This document shows, piece by piece, positions 34,556 to 42,313 of a stretch of 64,000 nucleotides of DNA. The stretch's first letter is position 1; the number at the start of each line of letters is the position of its first letter. Where the stretch lies: positions 23,063-87,062 of the forward strand of contig CAZEKF010000006.1 in the NCBI GenBank assembly GCA_964512765.1. Direction: 5' to 3'. This stretch comes from GW2011-AR15 sp964512765 (GTDB lineage Archaea; Nanobdellota; Nanobdellia; Woesearchaeales; GW2011-AR15). The position numbers and the translations under genes are program-made. The notes under the pieces are model-generated. The model was given only the letters and a program-made list of their open reading frames with translations, was not told the origin of the DNA and ran no database searches.

Positions 34556-35373
34556 TGTATTGGAAATAAAACCTTCTTTAAAATTGATATTACCAGCTTA
34601 ATTTTATTTTTATTTTTACCATATCCAAAGTCGGCTATTGGTCTATAAAATGAAAATCCTCCTGCGTTATGAACAATAGGTATTTTTTCACCAGATTTTT
34701 TATAATAAAATACACCGTCTTTAATTCGAATTTTCTTTTTTGCTGTCTGGACCACAAAATTATATCCATTATCCATCTCATGAAATCCGTCTCTGTACAA
34801 TAAATAGTTAATCGCAATTTGTTCTGGTCCGAACTTATCTTTTGCTTTAATCATATCATAACATTCTTTAGCCATTTTCTTAAATTTAATAGAGGGCCCT
34901 AGAAGAACACCTACATTGATCATTTTGGTTTTTTTAATAATTTCTTTGATTTTTGGTTCGTATTTTGTATAAAAAGAATTTTTCATTAACACTTCTTCAA
35001 ATCCAAGATTGTAATCTTCGCAAGCAGCTCTTATCTTTATTTTGTTCTTCTCAAAAATAGGGCTTATATCTGTCTGAAAGATTAAATCACCTCCGTCTGT
35101 AACCATGACTTGATCATATTTGTTTTTGTTAAGAAAATCAACAACATCTCTAAATCTAATATTATTCACACGGTAAACTTTTTGATATTTTTTTACTATA
35201 ATCTTTTTCTTTTTTAGTTCAGTTACCTGTTCTTTTCTTAAACCATAGTCAAAAATAACAACATCAATATTTTCTAAGTTAACATTATCCTGCAATGATT
35301 TCAGCCAATGATTAACAACAAAATCTTCAAATTTTTCATCTGTTGTTGTGATAATAACGTGTTTCTTAGGCAT
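34534..35373 (-). CDS. Probable glycosyltransferase, GT-A-like
   Basis: 279 residues from the ATG at 35373 (MPKKHVIITTT), with TATA-like TTAAAATTATATATG just upstream; longer readings start inside the neighbouring gene. DQVMVTDGGDLIFQTDISP contains a DxD-like Asp cluster typical of GT-A enzymes; FGPEQIAINYLLY and HNAGGFSFYRP resemble hexosyltransferase acceptor motifs. Sugar and acceptor unknown. C-terminal segment ends with a hydrophobic/basic stretch. Confidence 0.68.
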   Translation of the reverse strand: MPKKHVIITTTDEKFEDFVVNHWLKSLQDNVNLENIDVVIFDYGLRKEQVTELKKKKIIVKKYQKVYRVNNIRFRDVVDFLNKNKYDQVMVTDGGDLIFQTDISPIFEKNKIKIRAACEDYNLGFEEVLMKNSFYTKYEPKIKEIIKKTKMINVGVLLGPSIKFKKMAKECYDMIKAKDKFGPEQIAINYLLYRDGFHEMDNGYNFVVQTAKKKIRIKDGVFYYKKSGEKIPIVHNAGGFSFYRPIADFGYGKNKNKIKLVISILKKVLFPIHYFFSKK

Positions 35374-35416
35374 TACATATATAATTTTAAATACACTTAA
35401 TAAATCTTTTCTATAT

Positions 35417-35866
35417 ATGAAACTGGCACATAACATTGAAATGCGTGTTTTTTGTAAAGAAAGTGATAATGAAAAATGGATAGTTAAGAAAATCAAAGAA
35501 TTGTTTCCGTTTGACTTTGCCAAGGAAAAGGTTGAGTTTAAATCAAAAATAAGTTATGGGTTTGAAGATAATAAAATTAAGGTTTACACTGTCTTTGCAA
35601 AAAAGCAAAGACAGACAACTGAAGTTCTTAAAAATTTTATGAAGAATTTGAACAAAGAACAAAAAGATTTATTGTTAAAACAAATAAATAGCAGGTTAGA
35701 TGAGTCATTACATTTCTACATAAGATTAGACAAAGATAAATTACTTGAAAACGAGTATTATATAACAGATTCAGGTAATTGTTTTCATTTTAAGATTTGT
35801 ATAGCTGCATACCCTCATAAAAGAGATGTAGCTATTGAAATAGTTAAACAAATCGTTAATATGTAG
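35417..35866 (+). CDS. Exosome-associated RNA-binding protein (COG1325 family)
   Basis: 149 residues from ATG 35417, which lies about 28 nt after TTTAAATAC. IEMRVFCKESDNEKWIVKKIKELF at the start and HFYIRLDKDKLLENEYYIT in the middle match the archaeal predicted exosome subunit family thought to bind RNA. Its promoter overlaps that of the divergent glycosyltransferase. It lies just upstream of the trp leader region. Confidence 0.75.
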   Translation: MKLAHNIEMRVFCKESDNEKWIVKKIKELFPFDFAKEKVEFKSKISYGFEDNKIKVYTVFAKKQRQTTEVLKNFMKNLNKEQKDLLLKQINSRLDESLHFYIRLDKDKLLENEYYITDSGNCFHFKICIAAYPHKRDVAIEIVKQIVNM

Positions 35867-35872
35867 CAACAT

Positions 35873-35886
35873 TTTTATATAAATTC
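35873..35886 (+). promoter_or_regulatory. TATA box of the first (distal) trp leader unit
   Basis: TTTTATATAAATTC, centred about 25 nt before an ATG at 35904; the transcript would again begin at the start codon. A second TATA-like ATTTATATAAAA lies at 35959-35970 with no clear ORF behind it. Confidence 0.55.
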
Positions 35887-35903
35887 ATTATTCTTATCCA
35901 ACT

Positions 35904-35939
35904 ATGCAAGAAAAAAGTGATTTAGGCTGGCACTTGTAA
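35904..35939 (+). CDS. Possible 11-codon leader peptide with a Trp codon
   Basis: Encodes MQEKSDLGWHL then TAA. Its ATG is at the predicted transcription start, as for the two stronger leader ORFs. One Trp codon lies third from the end. It is followed by a structured element (36031-36102) and then the main trp promoter. Could be an ancillary attenuator or coincidence. Confidence 0.35.
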   Translation: MQEKSDLGWHL

Positions 35940-36030
35940 ATTAGTTCTTAATAGTTTTATTTATATAAAAAAAGACATATTGTTTGGTGGTTGGCAATAT
36001 TAGATTATAATTTTTTTAATTTAACTTATT

Positions 36031-36102
36031 AGGGGAGTCCTAAAAAAGGTGAAACCTTTTTGGGACACCAAAAATCTCCTTGAGATTTTTTCGTGTTCCC
36101 CT
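36031..36102. repeat. 72-bp three-way-junction inverted-repeat element
   Basis: Outer stem AGGGGA (36031-36036) with TCCCCT (36097-36102). Inside, hairpin 1 pairs GTCC..AAAAAGG with CCTTTTT..GGAC and hairpin 2 pairs AAAAATCTC with GAGATTTTT, the arms lying almost directly against each other. The next bases AAATCCCCC resemble those beside the 12907 palindrome. It could be a terminator or a small mobile (MITE-like) element between the two trp leader promoters. Confidence 0.55.
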
Positions 36103-36168
36103 AAATCCCCCGATTATTAAAAAAATAGCGATAGCTCTTTTATATTCTGTAAAATATATATCAAAAAC

Positions 36169-36180
36169 TATATAAATAAC
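36169..36180 (+). promoter_or_regulatory. TATA box of the trp leader/tRNA-Trp/trp operon
   Basis: CTATATAAATAA, centred about 26-28 nt before the ATG at 36202. Predicted start of transcription coincides with the leader ORF start codon. Confidence 0.65.
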
Positions 36181-36201
36181 TACAATATTCCTAACTAAAT
36201 C

Positions 36202-36303
36202 ATGAAAAATAATATTATGACAAACGCTGCTGTGTACAACAAAGAGTTTAGTTCTTTAATAGATAATATTATTTTGAATGTGAATTGGTGTTGGTGGCTT
36301 TAG
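36202..36303 (+). CDS. trpL: Tryptophan-rich trp leader peptide (33 codons)
   Basis: A 33-residue ORF starting MKNNIMTNAAVYNKE and ending Asn-Trp-Cys-Trp-Trp-Leu before TAG: three Trp codons in the last five. Trp is rare in these proteins, so such a cluster upstream of trp genes is very unlikely by chance. The ATG is at the predicted transcription start. The stop codon is 19 nt before tRNA-Trp. GAATTGG over the first Trp codon pairs with CCAATTC just past the stop, and GGCT over the last codons pairs with AGCC; both use the same CC and so compete. This resembles an attenuation leader; regulation itself is inference. Confidence 0.68.
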   Translation: MKNNIMTNAAVYNKEFSSLIDNIILNVNWCWWL

Positions 36304-36322
36304 AGCCAATTCAGTGTTCTAC

Positions 36323-36396
36323 GGGGTTGTAGTATAACCTGGCTATTATTTCTGGCTCCAGACCGGATGATCCCAGTTCAAATCTGGGCAACCCCA
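36323..36396 (+). tRNA. trnW: tRNA-Trp (anticodon CCA)
   Basis: Acceptor stem GGGGTTG/CAACCCC with discriminator A, anticodon arm TCTGG-CTCCAGA-CCGGA giving anticodon CCA at 36358-36360, T arm CCCAG-TTCAAAT-CTGGG, all perfect; the D arm is weak (three pairs). No intron, unlike many archaeal tRNA-Trp genes, and no encoded CCA. It lies between the Trp-rich leader ORF and trpE, with no promoter of its own visible, so it appears to be made from the trp leader transcript. Confidence 0.93.
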
Positions 36397-36402
36397 TTAC
36401 AA

Positions 36403-36409
36403 TTTTTTT
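36403..36409 (+). terminator. T7 tract between tRNA-Trp and trpE
   Basis: Seven T residues start 7 nt after tRNA-Trp and lie 21 nt before the trpE ribosome binding site. As an archaeal terminator it would release tRNA-Trp-containing RNA; read-through gives the trp mRNA. Candidate control point. Confidence 0.5.
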
Positions 36410-36439
36410 ATTAATTACAAATTATAATAGGTGAATAAA

Positions 36440-38068
36440 TTGCAAAAATTAAATGGAAACAAAGAATATTTCAAAAACTTGTTAAAACAAGTTAAGGTAG
36501 GTAGTGTTATACCTTTGTATAAAGAGATCAAGCGAGCAGTAGATCCTGTTAAATTATTTGCAAAACTATCAGATTATGGTAAAAAACCTAATTCAATATT
36601 TTTAGAATCTGCTGCTAACATTGCAAAGTATGGTGTTATGAGTGTTGGTTCTGCTGATCCTTGTCTTAAGATTTCAGGTAAAAAAACCGAGTTTACAATT
36701 ACTGCTTTAAACAACTTAGGTGAGAAAATCCTTGATCATATAAAGGATGACTTCAAGTTTTGTGAAAAGATAGTAGTTACTAAAACAAAAATATCTGGAA
36801 AATTGGTTCCAGAACGTAAAAATGTTCATGAAATGGACAGGTTAAAGTTAAAGACACACATTGATATTTTAAGAATATTAGCTTTTAAGTTCCAACCAAT
36901 ATTTAAACCGTTTGTTTGTTATGGCGGATTATTTGGAGCATTTTCATATGATTTTATTGATCAGTTTGAAGATCTGCCAGAGTATAAAAAAGATATCTTA
37001 AACGAAAAAAATTATGAATTTTATTTTGTTGATAATTTGTTTTTTGTCAATCACAAACTAAACAAAACATACTTTGTTGCAAATGCTATAAAATTAGATG
37101 ATGATTATGAATCTTTATTTCAAGGATGTATTAATAAAATAAAAAACTATGAAAAAGTTTTAAACAGTGAACAAAAGTTTCCATATGTAAAAAAAGAATC
37201 AGTTAAACATACATTAGATAGTGATGTTTCAAAAAAAGATTTTCTTAAAAACACAGAAAAAATCAAAGAGCATATTAACCAAGGAGATATTTTCCAGTGT
37301 GTTTATTCCCGGACAATCATTTCTAATTATAATTCAGAATGTTTTGATATATATAGATCATTAAAAAGATTAAATCCTTCGCCTTACATGTTTTACCTTA
37401 ACTTTGGAAACAGTGTATTACTTGGTGCAAGTCCAGAGATGCATTTAAGAGTGCAAGGAGACGTTGATAAAAAAACAGTTGAAATAAGACCAATAGCAGG
37501 TACTAAACCAAGAGGTATTGTTAAAGGAAGGATTGACAAAGATTATGATTCTAGATATGAAATTGAAATAAAAACTGATCAAAAAGAAGTTTCTGAACAT
37601 ACAATGCTTGTAGACCTAGCAAGAAATGATATTGCTAAGATATCAAATCCTGGGTCAAGGATTGTTGATGAAACATACGTGGTTGAAAAATATTCGCATG
37701 TCCAACATTTAGTGTCAAATGTAAAAGGAATCCTTAAAAAAGATCTTGATTGTTTACACGCGTATCTTACAACAATGAACATGGGCACTTTAACAGGTTC
37801 TCCAAAATTAAATGCAATGAAATTCTTAAGAAAATATGAAAAAACTAAAAGAGGTTATTATGGTGGTGCTGTTGGATATATTACACCGAGCAAAGACATG
37901 GATACTTGTATTGTAATACGCTCAATGACACTGAAAAATAATAAAGCATATATTAGAGCAGGAGCAGGGATTGTATATGATTCCATACCTGAATATGAAT
38001 ATGAAGAAACTTCTAAAAAAGCTATGGCTTGCATTAAAGCAGTAAAGTCTACTGGAGGGTTAAAATGA
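36440..38068 (+). CDS. trpE: Anthranilate synthase component I
   Basis: Makes anthranilate from chorismate with TrpG-supplied ammonia. 542 residues from TTG 36440, which follows GGTGA with the spacing used elsewhere here; a GTG at 36431 overlaps that site. Chorismate-binding core in the C-terminal half: SPYMFYLNFGNSVLLGASPE, VEIRPIAGTKPRG, HTMLVDLARNDIAKIS, GTLTGSPKLNAMKFL and YYGGAVGYITP. N-terminal half carries the feedback domain; exact Trp-binding residues cannot be assigned by eye. First gene of trpEGDCFBA. Confidence 0.96.
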   Translation: MQKLNGNKEYFKNLLKQVKVGSVIPLYKEIKRAVDPVKLFAKLSDYGKKPNSIFLESAANIAKYGVMSVGSADPCLKISGKKTEFTITALNNLGEKILDHIKDDFKFCEKIVVTKTKISGKLVPERKNVHEMDRLKLKTHIDILRILAFKFQPIFKPFVCYGGLFGAFSYDFIDQFEDLPEYKKDILNEKNYEFYFVDNLFFVNHKLNKTYFVANAIKLDDDYESLFQGCINKIKNYEKVLNSEQKFPYVKKESVKHTLDSDVSKKDFLKNTEKIKEHINQGDIFQCVYSRTIISNYNSECFDIYRSLKRLNPSPYMFYLNFGNSVLLGASPEMHLRVQGDVDKKTVEIRPIAGTKPRGIVKGRIDKDYDSRYEIEIKTDQKEVSEHTMLVDLARNDIAKISNPGSRIVDETYVVEKYSHVQHLVSNVKGILKKDLDCLHAYLTTMNMGTLTGSPKLNAMKFLRKYEKTKRGYYGGAVGYITPSKDMDTCIVIRSMTLKNNKAYIRAGAGIVYDSIPEYEYEETSKKAMACIKAVKSTGGLK

Positions 38069-38133
38069 ATGCATACTCACTATCGTTCATAGCATTCATT
38101 TTCCTTAATACTATATTTGAGGTGGGAAAATGA
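38065..38133 (+). CDS. Possible 22-residue ORF linking trpE and trpG
   Basis: Begins in the trpE stop (ATGA) and ends in the trpG start (ATGA), encoding a hydrophobic peptide, MNAYSLSFIAFIFLNTIFEV plus GK. The DNA also forms an 11-bp inverted repeat, AAAATGAATGC with GCATTCATTTT (38062-38072, 38092-38102). It may be a true small protein, a device that carries ribosomes from trpE to trpG, or just a hairpin. GAGGTGGGAAA before trpG is an adequate ribosome binding site, so trpG does not strictly need it. Confidence 0.4.
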   Translation: MNAYSLSFIAFIFLNTIFEVGK

Positions 38134-38708
38134 ATGTGTTGTTTATTGATAATTTTGATTCATTCACGTTTAACCTTGTAGATGAGTTTGAAAAAAGAAA
38201 TTGTAATGTTATTACATATAGGTATAATGTTGGTTTTAAAGTTATTAAGAAAACCATTAAAAAAAATAATTTTAATCTGATAGTTATCTCGCCAGGAGGT
38301 TTTATTCCAAAACAAGTACCGTTATGTAAAGAGATTATACTTAATTATTATAAAAAAGTTCCAATATTTGGCGTATGTTTAGGTTATGAATGTATTGTTG
38401 AAGCTTTTGGCGGTAAGATTGTTAGAGCGCCTGTGCCTATGCACGGTAAAAGCAGCAGGATCTTACATGATAGTAAATCAATATTTCAAAACATTCAAAA
38501 CCCTACATTAGGTGGAAGGTATCATTCTCAAATAGGCACGAAAATACCCGATTGTTTTGAAATTTCTGCAAAAACAGATGACAACCTTGTAATGGGTCTG
38601 CGTCACAAAAAATACTTTGTTGAAGGAGTGTTGTTTCATCCTGAATCAATATTAACACCGCAAGGTGGAATTCTTATTCAGAATTTAATTAACAAGGTGA
38701 GAAAATGA
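38130..38708 (+). CDS. trpG: Anthranilate synthase component II (glutamine amidotransferase)
   Basis: Class I glutamine amidotransferase giving ammonia to TrpE. LFIDNFDSFTFNLVD, VISPGGF, IFGVCLGYECIVEAFGG with the nucleophilic Cys, and EGVLFHPESI with the His-Glu pair. 192 residues. The common GxCLGHQ is GVCLGYE here. The oxyanion region usually PGPG is PGGF. Stop overlaps trpD start by ATGA. Confidence 0.94.
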   Translation: MNVLFIDNFDSFTFNLVDEFEKRNCNVITYRYNVGFKVIKKTIKKNNFNLIVISPGGFIPKQVPLCKEIILNYYKKVPIFGVCLGYECIVEAFGGKIVRAPVPMHGKSSRILHDSKSIFQNIQNPTLGGRYHSQIGTKIPDCFEISAKTDDNLVMGLRHKKYFVEGVLFHPESILTPQGGILIQNLINKVRK

Positions 38709-39712
38709 TTAAAGCTATTTTAAATAAACTTGTTGAGAAACAGAACCTAACTCAACAAGAAACTGAAACAGTAATGAATGATATCATGTCTGGCAATTTA
38801 ACAGATGCTCAAATAGCTTGCTTTTTAACAGCATTAAGAATGAAAGGTGAAACAATTGAAGAGATTACCGGTTGTGCAAAAGTAATGAGAGAAAAAGCTG
38901 TAAGGATTACACCTAAAGTTGGCGGTTTGATAGATGTTGTAGGAACTGGAGGTGATAACTCAGGTAGTTTTAACATATCAACAACAACTGCGTTTGTGAT
39001 TGCTGGAGCAGGAATTCCTGTGGCAAAGCACGGTATTCGAAGTGTTTCTAGTAAAAGTGGAAGTGGTGACGTGTTAGAAAAATTAGGTGTTAACATTGAT
39101 ATAGATCCAGAAAGAGCTAAAGAAGTAATTGAAAAAATTGGTATTTGTTATTTATTTGCACCAATATACCATCCATCATACAAATACGTTCTTGGACCAA
39201 GAAAAGAAATGGGCATAAGAACTGTTTTTAATGTTCTTGGTTCATTGTGCAACCCTGCTTTTGTTAAGTATCAAGTTGAAGGTGTTTATGATAAAGAACT
39301 TGTTGAACCACTTGCTTATGTTCTAAGTAAACTTGGATTAAAAAGAACAATGGTTGTCCATGGATCTGGTATGGATGAATTTACTTTAACAGGCACAAAT
39401 TATGTTGCTGAGCTAAAAAATAATATTATTAAAACATATGAAATAACGCCTGAAGAGTTTGGGTTTGAAAAGTGCTCATTAGAAGAGTTAAAAGGTGGTA
39501 CACCTGAAAAAAATGCAAAAATTACTTTGAACATTTTAAACAGAAGAAAAGGTCCAAAAAGAGATGTTGTTTTGTTAAACGCAGGTGCTGCGATTTATGT
39601 TAGTGGTAAAGCAGATTCTATTGAAGAAGGTATAGAACTAGCTAGCAAGTCAATTGACTCTGGAAAAGCATTAGAGAAGTTAAATATGTTAGTTAAGGAG
39701 AGTAATAAATGA
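38705..39712 (+). CDS. trpD: Anthranilate phosphoribosyltransferase
   Basis: Joins anthranilate to PRPP. VGTGGDNSGSFNISTTTAFVIAGAG is the PRPP-binding core, KHGIRSVSSKSGSGDVLEKLG follows, then GPRKEMGIRTVFNVLGSLCNP. 335 residues, usual length, no fusion. Overlaps trpG and trpC by ATGA at both ends, implying translational coupling. Confidence 0.96.
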   Translation: MIKAILNKLVEKQNLTQQETETVMNDIMSGNLTDAQIACFLTALRMKGETIEEITGCAKVMREKAVRITPKVGGLIDVVGTGGDNSGSFNISTTTAFVIAGAGIPVAKHGIRSVSSKSGSGDVLEKLGVNIDIDPERAKEVIEKIGICYLFAPIYHPSYKYVLGPRKEMGIRTVFNVLGSLCNPAFVKYQVEGVYDKELVEPLAYVLSKLGLKRTMVVHGSGMDEFTLTGTNYVAELKNNIIKTYEITPEEFGFEKCSLEELKGGTPEKNAKITLNILNRRKGPKRDVVLLNAGAAIYVSGKADSIEEGIELASKSIDSGKALEKLNMLVKESNK

Positions 39713-40500
39713 AAACTACAAACACCATATTAGATAAAATTGTAGAGTATAATATAATAGAATTAGAATTAAGAAAAAAAGAATTGCCTTTATCAGAGAT
39801 CAAAAAACAACTTGGTAAGAAAAAAATTAAAAAAAGAGATTTCAAGAATGCTCTCAAAAAAAAGAATAAAATATCTTTAATTGCAGAAATTAAAAAAGCA
39901 TCTCCTTCTCTTGGTGTGATAAAAGATAACATAGATCATGTAGAACTGGCTAAGGAGTATGAGAAAGCAGGTGCATCTGCAATATCTGTATTAACTGATA
40001 AGAAATTCTTTCAAGGAGAATTAAGTTATATTCAAGACATAAAAGATGCAACTAAATTACCAATATTAAGAAAAGACTTTATTTTTGACGAATATCAAGT
40101 TTATGAATCAAAATTATGTGGAGCTGATGCTATTTTACTAATAACAAGTATATTAACAAAACAAGATTTAATGCATTTACTTAAGGTAGCTAAAAAACTT
40201 AATTTAGATTGTTTAGTTGAAACGCATTCTTACTTAGAATTAGAAACTGCTCTTGAATGCAACGCAGAAATTATTGGTATTAACAACCGTGACTTAAAAA
40301 CATTTGAAGTTAATATTAATAATTTTGTGAATTTAGCAAGATTTGTTCCTAAAGAAAAAATTCTTGTATGCGAGTCCGGGATTTTTACAAGATCTGATGT
40401 AATGAAAGTTAAAACTGCAGGGGCAGATGTAATTTTAGTTGGGACCTGTATCATGACATCTAATAATATTCAAAAAAAGATAATGGAGTTGATTGTATGA
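39709..40500 (+). CDS. trpC: Indole-3-glycerol phosphate synthase
   Basis: TIM-barrel enzyme closing CdRP to indole-3-glycerol phosphate. LIAEIKKASPSLGVI (catalytic Lys), VLTDKKFFQG, LRKDFIFDEYQVYES, LVETHSYLELE, GINNRDLKTFEVN and VCESGIFTRSDV. 263 residues. Separate from TrpF, unlike enterobacterial fusions. Confidence 0.95.
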   Translation: MKTTNTILDKIVEYNIIELELRKKELPLSEIKKQLGKKKIKKRDFKNALKKKNKISLIAEIKKASPSLGVIKDNIDHVELAKEYEKAGASAISVLTDKKFFQGELSYIQDIKDATKLPILRKDFIFDEYQVYESKLCGADAILLITSILTKQDLMHLLKVAKKLNLDCLVETHSYLELETALECNAEIIGINNRDLKTFEVNINNFVNLARFVPKEKILVCESGIFTRSDVMKVKTAGADVILVGTCIMTSNNIQKKIMELIV

Positions 40501-41126
40501 CTAAAATTAAGATTTGTGGAATTACAAATTATAAAGATGCTGATTATTGTGCAAAATTAGGTGTAGATTATCTTGGGTTTATTTTTTATAATAAAAGTCC
40601 ACGGTGTGGGGAAGTAGAACTTATAAAAAAAATTACTGATAAACTAATAAAAACATATTTGAACATGGCACCAAGGTTAGTCGGTGTTTTTGTTAATGAA
40701 AAAATTGAGAACATTGTTGAGATTGTTAAAAAGTGTAAACTTGACTTAGTTCAGTTACATGGTGATGAAACTCCTGAATATATTAATGAATTAAAATCAA
40801 AATTAAATACTAATGTTCAAATCATAAATTCAATAAGAGTAAAAGATTCTGATTCATTATTAAATTTAAATAAGTATAATGCAGATTTTTTTCATTTTGA
40901 CACTTTTTCAAAAGATGTATACGGTGGAACAGGAAAACAGTTTGATCATTCATTGCTAAAAAACATTCCGAAACCATATTTTATTGCCGGTGGATTAAAT
41001 AATGAAAACATAGATACTGCTTTAGCATTAAAACCATACGCATTAGACTTTAATTCTGGTATTGAAATTATTCCTGGTAACAAAGATCATAATAAAATTA
41101 AACAAGTTGTAGAGAGGTTAAGATGA
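40497..41126 (+). CDS. trpF: Phosphoribosylanthranilate isomerase
   Basis: Amadori rearrangement of PRA to CdRP. KICGITNYKDADYCAKLGVDYLGFIF with the catalytic Cys, VGVFVNE, LDLVQLHGDE, and FIAGGLNNENI with DFNSGIE at the phosphate site. 209 residues. ATGA overlaps with trpC upstream and trpB downstream. Confidence 0.95.
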   Translation: MTKIKICGITNYKDADYCAKLGVDYLGFIFYNKSPRCGEVELIKKITDKLIKTYLNMAPRLVGVFVNEKIENIVEIVKKCKLDLVQLHGDETPEYINELKSKLNTNVQIINSIRVKDSDSLLNLNKYNADFFHFDTFSKDVYGGTGKQFDHSLLKNIPKPYFIAGGLNNENIDTALALKPYALDFNSGIEIIPGNKDHNKIKQVVERLR

Positions 41127-42313
41127 AACTAAACACTAAATTTGGTAAATATGGTGGAACATACATTCCTGAACTATTAATGCCTGCACTTGAAGAACTA
41201 GAGGAAGCTTACATCAAATACAAAGATGATGCAATGTTTAACAATGATTTTAAACATTTGTTAAAAACATACGCTGGACGACCTACTAGGTTGTACTTTG
41301 CACGAAATCTCTCTAAAAAATTAGGTTGTAAAATATATTTTAAAAGAGAAGACATGCTGCACGGCGGTGCTCATAAAACTAACAACGGTCTTGGCCAAGG
41401 GTTGTTAGCAAAGTACATGGGTAAAACAAGGATTATTGCTGAAACAGGCGCAGGCCAGCACGGGTTTGCAGCAGCAATGATTGGCGCGTTTCTTAAAATA
41501 CCTACTGAAGTTTACATGGGCACAAAAGATATTGAAAGGCAAAGAATGAACGTGCATAGAATGAGATTGTGCGGTGCTAAAATAATTCCTGTTAAACTAG
41601 GTTCTTGTACATTAAAAGACGCTATTAGTGAGTGTCTTAGAGATTGGGTTACAAATATTGAAAATACTTATTATTTACTTGGAACTGTAGCTGGACCACA
41701 TCCATATCCTTCATTGGTCAGAGATTTCCAAAAAGTAATTGGTGAAGAAGTTAAATCGCAAATAATGGAAAAAGAAGGGAAGTTACCTGATTACATTATT
41801 GCGTGTGTTGGCGGTGGTAGTAATGCAATGGGTATTTTTAATGACTTCATAGATGATAAAGAAGTTAAATTAATTGGAGTGGAACCTGCTGGAAAAGGTC
41901 TTGACACTAAACATCACGGTGCTTCAATTGTTAAAGGACGTCCTGGTATATTTGACGGTTCATTATCCTATTTGCTACAAGATGAGAATGGCCAAATTAA
42001 TGAATCATTCAGCATTTCAGCTGGTTTGGATTATCCTGGTGTTGGTGCACAATTATCACATTTAAATGATTCTGGTAGAGTTGAGTTTACTGCTGCAACA
42101 GATGATGAAACACTTCAAGCATTCAAACTATTATCTGAAACAGAAGGAATAATTCCTGCACTAGAATCTGCGCATGCTGTTGCTCATGCTATTAAACTAT
42201 CAAAAAACTTGAAAAGAGATGACATTGTTGTTATTAACCTTTCGGGCAGAGGTGATAAAGACGTGTTTCATGCAAGTGAAGCATTGGAAAAAGGTGATAA
42301 TAATGAAAATTAA
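41123..42313 (+). CDS. trpB: Tryptophan synthase beta subunit
   Basis: PLP enzyme condensing indole with serine. GKYGGTYIPELLMPALEELE, the PLP-lysine motif GGAHKTNNGLGQ, ETGAGQHGFA, CVGGGSNAMGIF (phosphate cup) and SGRGDKDV. 396 residues, TrpB1 type expected to pair with the TrpA that follows. Most TrpB have HKIN; the Thr here is a minor variant. Ends 11 nt inside trpA. Confidence 0.96.
   Translation: MKLNTKFGKYGGTYIPELLMPALEELEEAYIKYKDDAMFNNDFKHLLKTYAGRPTRLYFARNLSKKLGCKIYFKREDMLHGGAHKTNNGLGQGLLAKYMGKTRIIAETGAGQHGFAAAMIGAFLKIPTEVYMGTKDIERQRMNVHRMRLCGAKIIPVKLGSCTLKDAISECLRDWVTNIENTYYLLGTVAGPHPYPSLVRDFQKVIGEEVKSQIMEKEGKLPDYIIACVGGGSNAMGIFNDFIDDKEVKLIGVEPAGKGLDTKHHGASIVKGRPGIFDGSLSYLLQDENGQINESFSISAGLDYPGVGAQLSHLNDSGRVEFTAATDDETLQAFKLLSETEGIIPALESAHAVAHAIKLSKNLKRDDIVVINLSGRGDKDVFHASEALEKGDNNEN

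Noticed and set aside
35980..36003. Short TTG- or GTG-started frames containing Trp codons after the second TATA box in the trp upstream region
   Set aside because: No ATG, no good start spacing, and alternative frames give different peptides; too weak to call.
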